Assembly (NCBI RefSeq): GCF_932276165.1
Contig: NC_064006.1
Coordinates: 7,826,501-7,890,500, forward strand
Direction: 5' to 3'
DNA: 64,000 bases
Source of the DNA: Plutella xylostella
Lineage: Eukaryota > Arthropoda > Insecta > Lepidoptera > Plutellidae
This document shows positions 24,701 to 37,500 of the stretch, one piece after another; within the stretch, counting starts at the first letter, position 1, and the number at the start of each line of letters is the position of its first letter. The notes under the pieces are model-generated. The model was given only the letters and a program-made list of their open reading frames with translations. It ran no database searches and had not been told where the DNA came from. A program made the translations under genes and the position numbers.

Positions 24701-27700
24701 TATGATGAAACAAATAAAGTTTCGAATACACTCTTCACAAAATGACGCTGAAAACTCGAGAAAATACATAAATACAAAGAATACTGCGTTTACTTAGCAA
24801 CGGGTAAAAAACCGGCAATATCTAATATGATGTACCTACATACTTGTGAGTAAGTATATATATATATATATATATTGGTTTAATATAATAATTGATCAAT
24901 ATCATAATTTTATATGTATACATTTTTATTTTAAGTGGTCAAAGATACGTTGTGTACACCTTTAATTGGCTTCTAAAACGAAATTATAAATTTAATATCT
25001 GTTTAAAAAATGTTAGTTGTATAAGCTGCTGGTGTTCCAGTTGAAATAAATAAATAAATATCATCATTGATGATAAACTAATATTTTTGAAGAAATATAA
25101 TTCATAATATGCGTACAGACTGTCCGTGAAAGTGTCTATAGTAGATAAACCAATAGAGATTAACTCAATTCCTTATAAACACTTTTAGAAATTCGCGTAC
25201 AACAGTATACACACACACATGGATAACCTCCACAAACAGTATTTAGTAATCCCAAAACAGATCTTAATCTATTTAAATTCATTTTCAATTGAAAAAAACT
25301 GCATTGACCTGTGAACCAAGGATGTCCTTTGTCGCATGTCCCAAATATTCTCGTGAATTCTTTTATTTCTATGAAATAATAGAATGCTATTCTGTATTTT
25401 TCTGTTTGAAAGAATTCGGATGTGAAAATTGTTACGACAGAGGCTGTTAATTAGCGTTACTGTGAGTGCGCTAACACTGACTGTATCATACAGGGTGTTT
25501 TAAAATCTATATTTTTGTTTATACTGATAAACCATTAGCATTTCACTCATCAATGTGTCGGGTACTTTAACCTGCCTATGGTAAACGAAATGATAAAATT
25601 CTATGCTGTAGAATAAAATAGATAAAGTAGGTTAGGTTTATATTTTTAATACCAGTAGATGTGAAACATTTTGCCAGAAAACAGTAAATAACAAGCAATT
25701 CTTTTATTTTGGCGTGACTATAGATACCATCTGAAACCTAATGAATTATCTACATTAAATAAAATTTTAATGATAACATGATGATTATTATTAGTAAGCT
25801 TGTTCTAGATTCATTTTTAATATTTTATTGACTTTTATTAATTAGAAAAAAATACCTACTTATTCATTTATTGATCAGCCCACTTAGTCCTCTACTTTGT
25901 GAAACACCCTGTATATACAGTGCGCAATGATTTAGGCTATTCCATTGTGTTGTTTGTGAAAGCTCTTTCAGATATAAATCTTGTGTTACGTAAGTTGGCT
26001 AATGATTTTTACGTGACACATTGTCGGGTTGAGTGATGGTTGAACGAGTTTTGTCCGTCATCATTCAAAATACTCTAGTTAAAAAAAAAAAACTATCTTT
26101 AGGTATATATTGATGTTGATTCTGAAGGCAGAAATGCTAGCATAAAATGACATTTACGGAAACAATCATAGTGTCAAATTTTAAACAAAGAAATTAAGGT
26201 TTTGACAGCATTAAAATTAGAATCGGCATCATTATCATAGTAAAATATTGTGTGTTATTGAGGCGACTAAAACTCAAAAATAATTTAATAACAATATATT
26301 TTAATTAAATACGAGGGTACAAACGATTATAATGTGACACAAATGTCCCAAGGGAATGGATATAATTAAAAGTTAAATATAAACCAACTAATAACCAAAA
26401 TAGGTAATCAAACTTTGCTTAACATGCGCGGTAAAAACTACTAGAGGGCTACACTAGATTGACAAAAACGAACGAATGGGAGCTGTCATGTAATCGGCAC
26501 GTTTGATACAACGAGATAGATTAATTTCAGTATTATTAAATTTTCGACGACCCAATGGCGTAGTGGTTAGTGACCCTGACTACTGAGCCGAAGGTCCCGG
26601 GTTCGATTCCCGGCTGGGGCTGATATTTGTTTAAACACAGATATTTGTTCTCGGGTCTTGGATGTGCCCATAAAATGACAATAGGCCCCCTATTACATTG
26701 GGACTAACATAACACTCTGGCGAAAAGTGGGTGCAGCAATGCACCTCTGCCTACCCCGCAAGGGAGTACATTAGTACAAGGCGTGAGTGTGTGTGTGTGT
26801 GTGTTAAATTTTACGGAACCCCTGAGAGCCTCTGACGGAACCCATGGGTTCAGTAGAACACTTATCGGAAACCGCTGAGGTAGAGTGACCCCCTGCTACT
26901 TCAGCTGAAAGCTTTGCTGACGATTGGTGGAGCTTCAGTCGCCAATTTATTTTAATTTCCCTGCGGAGTGTCTCTCTTCACTCTATAATAATATTAATAA
27001 CATAACTACTTATTAAGGGGAGACGAGTAAAAGTAAATGAGTACCAACCTGTAATGAGTATTTTGTGTCATAGTACCCGCAAAGCTATAGTTTTAAGTAC
27101 TTACTTATTAAGTTTTCGTGTGGAAAATAAGCTGAAATGCTTATTTTAAAGAAATCAATTCAATCATATTTAGTTTATGATTGATAACATAACTTATGAC
27201 CAATATCCATTTTCTCATTTATATAAATCTTAACATTAAGTTTATCATTATGTGAAACAGTAACTGAAAGTTTCAGGCTACACTTCTTCATAAGGTGGTG
27301 TCCACTTTCGTATTTACAGATCACTTACCAACATACACACTAAAGCCTTACTATTGAATCTATAATATAAATTATAATAAGAATGACTATTCAAAAGAGG
27401 AGAGATATTAACACGAAAATTTCTCTGCAACTTTTTAGATCACGAGACTGCCCACATATTTTAATATAGCATGTATTTATAACTAAGTAATTGATCTGAT
27501 TTAGGTTTAAAAAACAACGAAAATGGGTAGAAAAAAAATTATAGTTTGGCATTTACAGTGAAGAAATTATACTCGGACAAACTTATACACCGATGCATTA
27601 ATAATTAAGTCGAATTTATATTAAGTACTTACACCTGTCTGTTGGTAAGGTTAAAAAATAATAATAGAGAAATACAAGAGTACCTCCTGCTTATTGTATT

Positions 27701-27778
27701 GACTACACTGAGTTTTGTATGAAATTCAAGAGGTATTTTGAGTTACTCATTATACTCTGCCCTACTCACTGTGTAGTC

Positions 27779-27823
<45 letters not shown>

Positions 27824-30800
27824 ATATATATGTACTTATGAGAAGTAGATTACTTGAAGTTGTACCTACATATACAGGGTGTAAAACTTATGCTTCCTAA
27901 AAATTTATCCACACGATCTACTGGTCAAACTGAACAACCTCACTTAACTTATACCGTCCCTTTTCTCGATGAGATTTCCCTTTGATCAAAGTGCTGTGGA
28001 ATTTTGAAAGATGGAAAAAATGATGAAGTTTAATCGATTGATGAATAAAGGGAAATATTTTTTTTAAACTTTACTGTTTTGAAGTAAACCTTAATAATTT
28101 CACAATGAAGAAGCTATGAAAATAACGATATTAAATTTATTCATAGTTGTGATGTTACATATAAACTAATTAACGAATGTTGAAATCCTAAAACTATGAT
28201 AGTACTCGTAAAACCTAGGTCTTAACCATTTTGTTTTAACATCCCTAGTTGAACTGTTATTATTATTATTACTGTTTTGCAACTTGCAAAATACTGACAT
28301 AAACTGGTAATGGAAAGTTTCATGTACAATAACTTATAGACCTTATAAGATTTAAGTGCTAATTTAAATTGTTACCATGTGCAAAGAAAACAATAATACA
28401 CAGGTCGAGAATGAAGTAGATTTGTGTTTAGAATGATAGCGGTAAATAAGTTGGTGTTCTCGTGTTCTCTTAAAACTCACAAAGGACAAATCAATTGTGC
28501 ATTTGACAGCTGTCATAGGGCTCATTCTACATTTCATAGCTTCCTCTTATTATGTTGATATTATCTCTTCCATCCAAAGGTTATATGGTAGAAATTGCTT
28601 TAAGCAATAAGGTCGCCTTTTTGTACTTTTTAAAACTTTATATTTAAGTTATTTTTTATCTTATTTTTCCTTTTAGTGAAAACAAAGAGTAATGTACTTA
28701 TAGCGTATTTTACCAACTGTACCTTCTCAACCCTCAACTAACCCCCCCTTTCCCCCCCAGGCACAGCACAAGCCCAGTACTTCGGCAAGGACCTAGGCGC
28801 GCTATCGGAGCTGCACCACGGCGTGCGCGGCCGAGTGTTTGCTGTTGACTCGCGCACCCTGTATATCAAGGACTTCACTTATGATGGGGAGGGACCTGGT
28901 ATGTATTCTGTTATAAGGGTGTACAGTGCCACAAACTTATCTGTTCCGGTGAGAGCGAACTAAATTGATCCATATCTCATTACTTACTAATGAATTGTAT
29001 ATTATAAAAGATTAGATGGGTTTATTAACACCGCAAGAGCAAATTAACAATACAAGCAAACATAAAATCTTATAGAATTATGAAATATTAGACATTTATG
29101 TGAGCTGTCACCGGAACAGATAAGTTTGTGGCACTATACAGTAGCAGGCGAGAGGGTCACTCTACAGAATGTTGCAAAAAGGGTATTTTAAGCCTAAAGG
29201 GGGTGAATCGGAGGGTCATTCTGAATGACTTTGGTTCTACGAGTTTTGTAAATTCGCGAAAAAGAAAAATTCTCAATAGTAAAAAAAGTCACGTGACCAA
29301 CAAAGTTGGAAAAGGATTTTTTTTCCTGGTCTTCTGTCTCACCCCCTTTTTGCAGTATTCTGTATCGCGCTGCCGCGAGTGCCACGAGTCTATCTCTTTG
29401 TATAAAACGTGTTGATTGCATGATAGCTCTCGTGTGTTCGTTTTTCACCAGTATAGAGTAACCTCTCTGCACCTGGGTAAGCTCTAAATTCACTTTCTGA
29501 GCTTGGACCATTTCCCACCACTGCGGGTTGGGGGTTCACGTTATCTTTGTTTTCCTTTACCGTAAGAGCGATCGATGGTATGTTATGGTAAGTCTCATCT
29601 TCTTAAAGTGTCGGTGGCTAAAAAGAGAGCAATAGAAGTGAAAAAAAAATATGTTGAGGCTCGATTTTGGCATTACCATATTACTTGCCTAAGTACAACT
29701 TATTAAGATATCCTGGATAATTTATTTAGGCATTTTGTAGTAAATCTCTTACATCTTCCTTATTACATGTGCTTAGCTTATTCTCCAGAAAACTTACTTA
29801 GGTCCGTAATAATATTGTGTCCATAAAGTGGATTGAACTTGTTAGTGTAAATTGCAACTTGCCCGCTTGTGATAGAGTCGATCTTTGATCAGAGTGCTTG
29901 ATGGGATATAAAGTTGTATTGTTTACAATAGACATAACAAATGTACTATGCGAGTAAAGATTGGCAAGATATAATAGTAAATAGTGCTATAGGAACTATT
30001 AGTCGCGATAATATTTAGGGAACGTGTTATTGAGATTGGTTAAACATGTGCAGATTTACCTTTTTTTGGTTTATGAGAATCATTAAGTTAACAAAGAAAT
30101 AAACTGGATCAACGAAATCATTTAAAGTTGCTGAAATGTTATTTGTGAACTCGAAAATAGAATTAATTCCTAACAAAATGAAAAGTTACCTACATAATAT
30201 AGGTATTTAGATATTTCTGTATTTAGAGCGACAAATGATAAGCTATCGTCCACTTTTTAGCGTCGTACACAACGCATTCAGTATTATTTGTATAGAAATG
30301 TCTCAATTTCATCGGCACGGCATTGCCGACGCCATTTCTCCATACATTTATGACAAATCGTTTGGTCCGGAACGAACGCTGCATTGCGATTCTATAAAGC
30401 TAGGTAATTGTCAAAACTCGATTCTGAATCCGGAGTGAGTTTTCAAATTGGCATTCTATAGACACATAGAATTTCGAGATTTTAATAAATAATGTATGAG
30501 ATGACATGAGAGGTGAAGGGAGAATGAAGATCGAAGTGAGATGCGAAGTGAAGTCTGATTTTATAGAATCGCAATGCTGGAATATAAATTGCTTCCAGTC
30601 TATAAACTATATCTTTCTGGAATTACTTGTAAATATTCTAATTTTTCGATGGTTCGGAAATACTACACTAGCGCCGCCCCTCAAAGAAGCACAATTATTT
30701 ATCCTACTGTACCTTATACTTCTTGCTAGACTTGCCTACAACTGTGCTGGAGGCATTTCTTAGTTTACGATCGCAGTTTTTAGGGTTCCTTTAGCAAAAG

Positions 30801-31543
30801 GACGGGTTTGTATAGCGGGCTGTTAATCATTTAGACGGGAGCAACGGCAAAGTAAGCAACCTCTAGTGACCCACTGCTGGGCAAAGGTCTCTCCTTGAAT
30901 TAAAATATATAAATAATAAATTTGCTAAAAATATTTACGTTTCCAGTTGGTAGTATTCTGATGCGCTGTTAAATGTAGGTATTCCATAGCTGTCACTGGC
31001 ACTTTTTCATTGCTCGTGAGTGTATAAAATAAGTTAGTACGGAGCCTTTAGTATCAGAAATCTCACTTGGAAGGTTTTATATTTCCCGCGCTTCATACTC
31101 GAGCTCGAGTCCCACCCTCGCTTCGCTGAAAATATATTTTTTAAGTTTCAAATCACATTTTTATGCGGTAAGTTCGTTACGTTGTATGTAAATTATTCTT
31201 TGTTACAACATGTGATACCTACTACTGAAGTACTTTCTTTTTTCTCGCGAGCTTGGCCTTAAAAGGTTTTCCCGTGGGAATTCCGGCATATGAGGTGTAT
31301 TAAACTGTACTTTCACCACGGATAACTTACAAAATAACGCCATAACTCTAGTTCGAATCCATTATGAATTTAATTTGGTGACGATTTTTATGTGATACCT
31401 ACTGGTTCGCTTCTTCTATCATACCACTTTTAACTTACTTTCAAGCCATCCCTACATAATTTTGGTTGATAACAGTCAATAGAGGTACCTTCGTACCTAA
31501 TTTATCCTAATCCTAACTAATATTATAAATGCGAAAGTAACTG

Positions 31544-31598
<55 letters not shown>

Positions 31599-34500
31599 TA
31601 CTCTTTCACGCCAAAACTACTGGACGGATTTGAATGAAATTTGGTATACACATGGTCTAGACCCTGAGAAAGAACATAGGCTACTTTTTATCCCGGAATT
31701 CCCGCGGGGGAGCTTTTTAAGGCGAAGCGAAGCTCGCGGGAACAGCTAGTATTTATATAAAATATGGGAGCTATAATTGATATAAAACATAAGATCGTGA
31801 CGACGTATTTAACCGCTAAGTTGTATTAAGTTGTTGTCAAGGTGGTTCAGTAAACTTAACATTGTTATTACTAATGATGTGCAAAGCGTGAATATCATAA
31901 TTACATAATAATAATGATTATAATTTTATTAAAGCGTATGTCCAAACTTAACGATTTCATGCCAAAGAATAACAAAAAGGCACACGCTCACTTGAGTTAT
32001 TGAAGAACACAAAAAATAAACAGAGTTCTTAGTACCTACATACAAAAAAAACATGGTAATTTGACATTAAGTATCTCAGATTAATAAATATCAGTAGGTA
32101 TTTATTTTTGAGCGTCTCGGTAACAAACTCTGTATTGAGCTAAAATAGTATGTGTCACCGTAGAAGTAAGCGTAAGCGTCCAACTATCGGTATACGTATC
32201 GGCCCAAACGGATTGTCATAAATGTACGAAGAAAATGTGACGTCGGCAATACCGACGAATGCCGATGAAGTGGTTGCAATGCGATGCGTCCGTTGCCGAA
32301 ATATGGACGCTTATTACCTTCAGGGTATCTCCTTTCGTGAATTTTTCTGACATACCTATATAGGTACCTAACACGGGTTGCTGTCGAACAGCCGAGGTGA
32401 ACAGACGTGTCCGCTGACCGCTCCTAGACCCCAACACGTGCGAACCGTCGGCCGCTGTGCAATACCCGCCGCACATAAAAAAAAACCTTTGTCTCGCGGG
32501 CCTTCGTTTATTGCCTAAAACGAAAACGCCTAAACAAGTGCTAACAAAGTGATCTCTTCCTTGATTGTAAATGTTACTAAAGTCCTCTACTTTATTAATT
32601 GTATACCGGGCTACAATTTAACGATCGTGCATCTAGTGTTAGTGTTCGTTGTGAAGTGTGTTCCTGGGCAGAGTGATACAGCTCCCCCACAGGCGCGACG
32701 GAAGGTCTCTACCCAGCTCAACGCTACACCCAGAAGCAGAACCGTGCGAAAATTTGGTGAGAGAATTCCAATACATACGATCTAGATACCGCCTACGAAG
32801 AACAAATCAGGAGTATAACACATTAACTTGCGCTAGTAATTGATGTTTTGATTGGTGACGCTGCCCAAATTCCTAGGAACCGTCTAAATGTGTAGTGTTA
32901 TCATTTAGTTATAATTATAGTGTTAATCTTTCCGGGTGACATACGACGACACTCTCTGCCAGCCAGAAGCAGCGACGCGCCAAATCTAAACAAAACGCTG
33001 GTGAAGATAAATCCATACTGTTTAATACCTTAGAATCCTTAGATGCTTAACCCCCGAGGACAACGTGAAAACGCCAGCCAACCATCAGAATAACATAATC
33101 AACAGTCAAGAGGTAGGGCAGCCAATAAACACTAAATCGTCAACACAGTCACAGGCATCTGAAACATAATACCAGCGGCTCATATCTCATCAAAAGCCCC
33201 TATAAATAAAACCAAAACCTTCACATCGTGCTAGACAATAGACACAAAGCCTTTAACTAGGTTTTCGAACAACCTACAGATTCAGTTCCGTTGTCATTTT
33301 GTACTATTAGGTATACTAACTTAGGTAACTATTAGTACATCCCTTCATGTGGTGTTAATAACATAACAAGTAGTGTGTAGATACATTATAACATAAACAA
33401 TACCACACCCTAAACAATCGCGCTTTGTTTTATTGACCTTTCTGTAGACAATATTATTTACCTAATCAAGCCCTGGAAATATAACATACCTATACTCACA
33501 AATATCCTGCGACATGTGCAGACTCGCTAACATTAACTAATATTTATTACCCCACAGCGAAGAAACTTCTTAGTATTAAGCCCTCTTACAGATACACAAA
33601 AACAGAAAAAGATTCAGTGAAAAGCATTTAAAAAAAAAATTAACAAAAACGTAAAGCGCAAACTTAACCAGATGCAAACTATAAAATAAAAACAAAGCAA
33701 CATTGAACCTAGGTAAAATAAACACATTCCAAGAGTCCAGCAGAGAAAGAACCCGAAACAATACCCAGAAATTGCTCAACATCTGCAAGTCATAAACAAG
33801 AAAGCGACGCAACACTGCCGACACGAAAACAATAACCAGAAAAACCAATTAACAAACAAGAGGAATAACGCAACCCTAGGTAATAAAACTTTCAAAACGA
33901 AAACCAATACTTTAAATTCACAATGGAAATCATAAAGATGCTCGGGGACGGAAACTGTTTGTTCAGAGCTTTAGCGCACCAAATAAATGAACTGTTCCAT
34001 CTAACTTTTGACCACGCCGCGATACGAAGAGATCTAGCTAGGTACGTTAACGAACACCACCAAGACCTAAATATTGAATTAGCCATAAACATTCAGGATG
34101 AAATTGGCCGGTCTCGCTATCTTAAAAGCCTCTACAACGATGGCATTTGGGCAGGTGAAGAAGTTATTATTGCAGCCGCAAACTATTACATAATTAATGT
34201 AAACGTCCACCAGAAAGACTGCATGCTGACCTACAGGCCAGAAAAACCTACTGAACCCGTAGGGGATATAAACATATTTTTCGAAAATAACCACTATGAT
34301 AGCCTAATATTGGAACCTGACAGCCTAAGCAACGGCCAATCGCCGATCAAAGCACAATCAATAACACAAACCGAAACGCAAATCTCAGTTAACAGTGCTG
34401 AGGATGTAGCTGACAACACGGGATATACACTAATAAGAACAAAATCATCGTATATCAAAAAATACCTAGTTAACAGCCTTACTATAGCAACATGGAACGT

Positions 34501-37500
34501 GAGAGGAACGTCCTCACCAGTAAAAAAATCAAGAATTGATCATGAACTTGCACTAAGAAACATACACGTAGCAGCTATACAAGAAACAAAAATGACATCT
34601 GGTATCTTCGAGTCTAAAAACTACACGTGGCACCTGAGTGGAGTGAAAACCACAGCTCATAGAGGTCTCGCTATCCTCATAAGTAAAAACCATAACATCA
34701 CCCTGGAGAAAACTATAACAGATAAAAATGTTATGTATGTCTCCCTAAAAACCTTGAACGAGAAAAACAACTACGTAAATTGGCATATTATTACGGCACA
34801 CATCCCCAGCAACAACCAAATGGCGTTAAAATCATTCAATAATCTCAGATTCCTCATAAGAAATAGTCCTAAAAATCGAAATACGATAATCCTAGGCGAC
34901 TTCAACTCCCACATTGGCTACGTAGATACAAAAAAACTACTAAAGAAACGACACGTTGGAAATAACCTATTCCATGAATATAACAATCCTAATGGGGATA
35001 TTCTTATAGATACCATAGAAAATGAAAACCTCCTATTAGAAACCAGTACCGCCCGACCTTCCTGTAAAACAACCTGGAAATCTGGCAAAAACACATCACA
35101 GATTGACCATATAATTTCGACAAACCCATTCAACCCAAGATTCAAATTCATTAAAGGAGAATGGGCCGGTAAACGAAACACGATATCGGACCACAAACTT
35201 ATCTGGGGAGAAACCTTATACACTGAAACGAACAACACACCAACTACGCAAGAAAACCAATCCCCAAAAACACCTAATAATAAACAACCAGGATTCAATC
35301 ATAAGCGATTTAACTATGAAGCACTCTCCAACATACCAACAAGAATGAAATACCAAAGTGGAATTCTAAGCCGCATGCCTACGTCTAATCAGAACAAAGA
35401 GGATGACAATCCTTCGATGGAATGGGAATCAATAACAGAAGCAATAAGATCAGCAGCAAGGGAGTCGCTCAACATAAGATTTATGAACTCGAAACCAATT
35501 AGAATTGCTACGGCTAACTTACAAAAAGCAAAATTTCTTAGGAAGAAATACCCGACCAATGCAAAACATAACAGAATCTTAAAGGATTGCAGAGCAAAGC
35601 TGCAAAAAGCAAAAGATGAAGACAAAAAGAAAGCATGTGAAATGTTCTTCTCGGACCTCCAAAAGAAGCACCCATCTAAACGTATGCAGATTATCTACCT
35701 ATTTTACAGAGACCACAAATTGGACATGAAGAGAAAGAAAAAACGTAACTACATCCCCATGTCAAAATGGGAACTGGAATTAAAGGAATCTGAAGGACCC
35801 AGAGTCCCACTACTACCGGAGGAAGACACAACGAAGCTAGGCAGCCCACCAACCATGGAAGATGTAGAAGATATAATTAAAAAATGCGAAACCGAACAGC
35901 CCCTGGAGAGGACCAAATAGTTATTGAATTATTCAAAGCACTTCCTCCCAAAATGATAGAGGAAATAACTAAACATTTACAACAAGCTTTTCTCTATAAC
36001 ATAACACCCGACTCATGGAATCGAACAGTACAGGTACCAATACCGAAAACCACAAACCCAAAACTAGTAAATGACTACAGACGGATCTCAATCTGCAATA
36101 ACATATACCGTATATATGCAAACTTTTTACTAGACCGCCTCGACTCATTGATCGAACAACCAGGTAACTATCAAGCCGCCTCCCTGCAAAACCGATCTAC
36201 CGACGACCACATATTCACACTTCGCCGAGTTCTCGACGAAGAGTGGCGAGAAGGCAAAAGACTATACGTAATGGCAATAGACCTCGAGAAAGCATTCGAT
36301 ACAGTAGATCTCACAGCGCTACGAGATATACTACTCTCCAGAACCAACATAGCCTTAACAAACCGCATCGTTAAAGTTTGCATGAATGAATACACCTCTA
36401 TAAAATGGCTAGGTCAACAAACCAGCGAAATAACAAAAGGCAAGGGAGTCAAGCAAGGTTGTCCACTATCGCCACGTCTATTTACGATTCTAATTGATGA
36501 TGTTTTAAAGACGTTGGAAGAGGAAGTCTCAGGTCTAAAACTGAATCAGGACGATGCAATTCAGCTGCCGATTATACTATCTTTTGCAGACGACCTGATA
36601 TTACTCTCAAACGACTTCGACAAACTCGAAGAGATAATGCAAAAAATTAAAGTTCTATTATACAGCGTGGGCCTAAAGGTAAACAATGGAAAAACCAAAA
36701 TACTAATTAGGGATCCTTTTCTAGCAAAACAACCGCAATTCATTACGGTCGACGGCGTTGCCCTTCAACCAGTGGAGGAAATTAAATATTTAGGTACCTA
36801 CATAACATCTGGACTATGCAGAAAAAGTACAATAAGAAACCGCTGCAAACAAGCAGAAAAAAATGGAAAGGCGTTAATTCAGTTTGTAAAAGAAGCAAAA
36901 ATGGATTGGCAAACTGTCCGTACTATATACAAGATGGTAATTGTGCCCGGTATGCTATACGGACTGAAGGTAGCAGCACTTACAAAAGCCAACAGATCGC
37001 GCCTCCGAAGGTACGAAAGACTAATTCTTTGGGACCTACTACAACACGCCCGCGACAAGCCCCCTATAAGGAAAGCCAAAGATGTATTACAGGGAAAAAC
37101 TATAACCAAAAGGCTGAAATGTCACAGAATATGCTACTACGGGCACGTTCTCAGGCGAGAACGACCGCACTTACTACACGCGGCACTAAAATATCAAGCA
37201 CGTGAAAAAAAGGTAGGACGACCCATCTATACCTGGAAAGATTCACTAACACAAAGCCTAGCTACCTACAATAAAACCACGGATGAATGGGTCAGCCTAG
37301 CCCCACATAGAGACATCTTCAAGGCTGCAGCATACGAGGCCTTGAATGAAAGCGAAACTGACAGTAACGACGAAACATCGGACTATGAAAGTCACTACAC
37401 AGCAGGATCAGAAACATAAAACACAATAACCAAGCCCGAACTATTGTGAAGCTGCTACGGACCAAATCACCCTTACATCAAGAAAAAGACAATAGGACGC

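Larger units (their letters stand above)
11871..28760 (+). other. Skeletor-like intron 1 (16.9 kb)
   Basis: No further coding exon was recognised. The intron holds a Helitron-like copy (13770-13976), a LINE tail with a C2H2 finger (16136-16481), the palindrome nest (15266-15905), MITEs (13648-13725, 19186-19339, 20401-20487, 21891-22042, 25489-25913), a SINE (26546-26803), a second Helitron copy (19588-19717) and microsatellites. The remainder is AT-rich unique-looking sequence. Confidence 0.6.

Noticed and set aside
26556..26630. Possible tRNA gene
   Set aside because: The A and B boxes are present, but the sequence continues into a SINE body and tail, and the same head recurs truncated at several sites.
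33576..35625. Open frames on the minus strand inside the LINE
   Set aside because: They are antisense shadows of an A-rich coding strand, with F/L/S-rich translations and no motifs.
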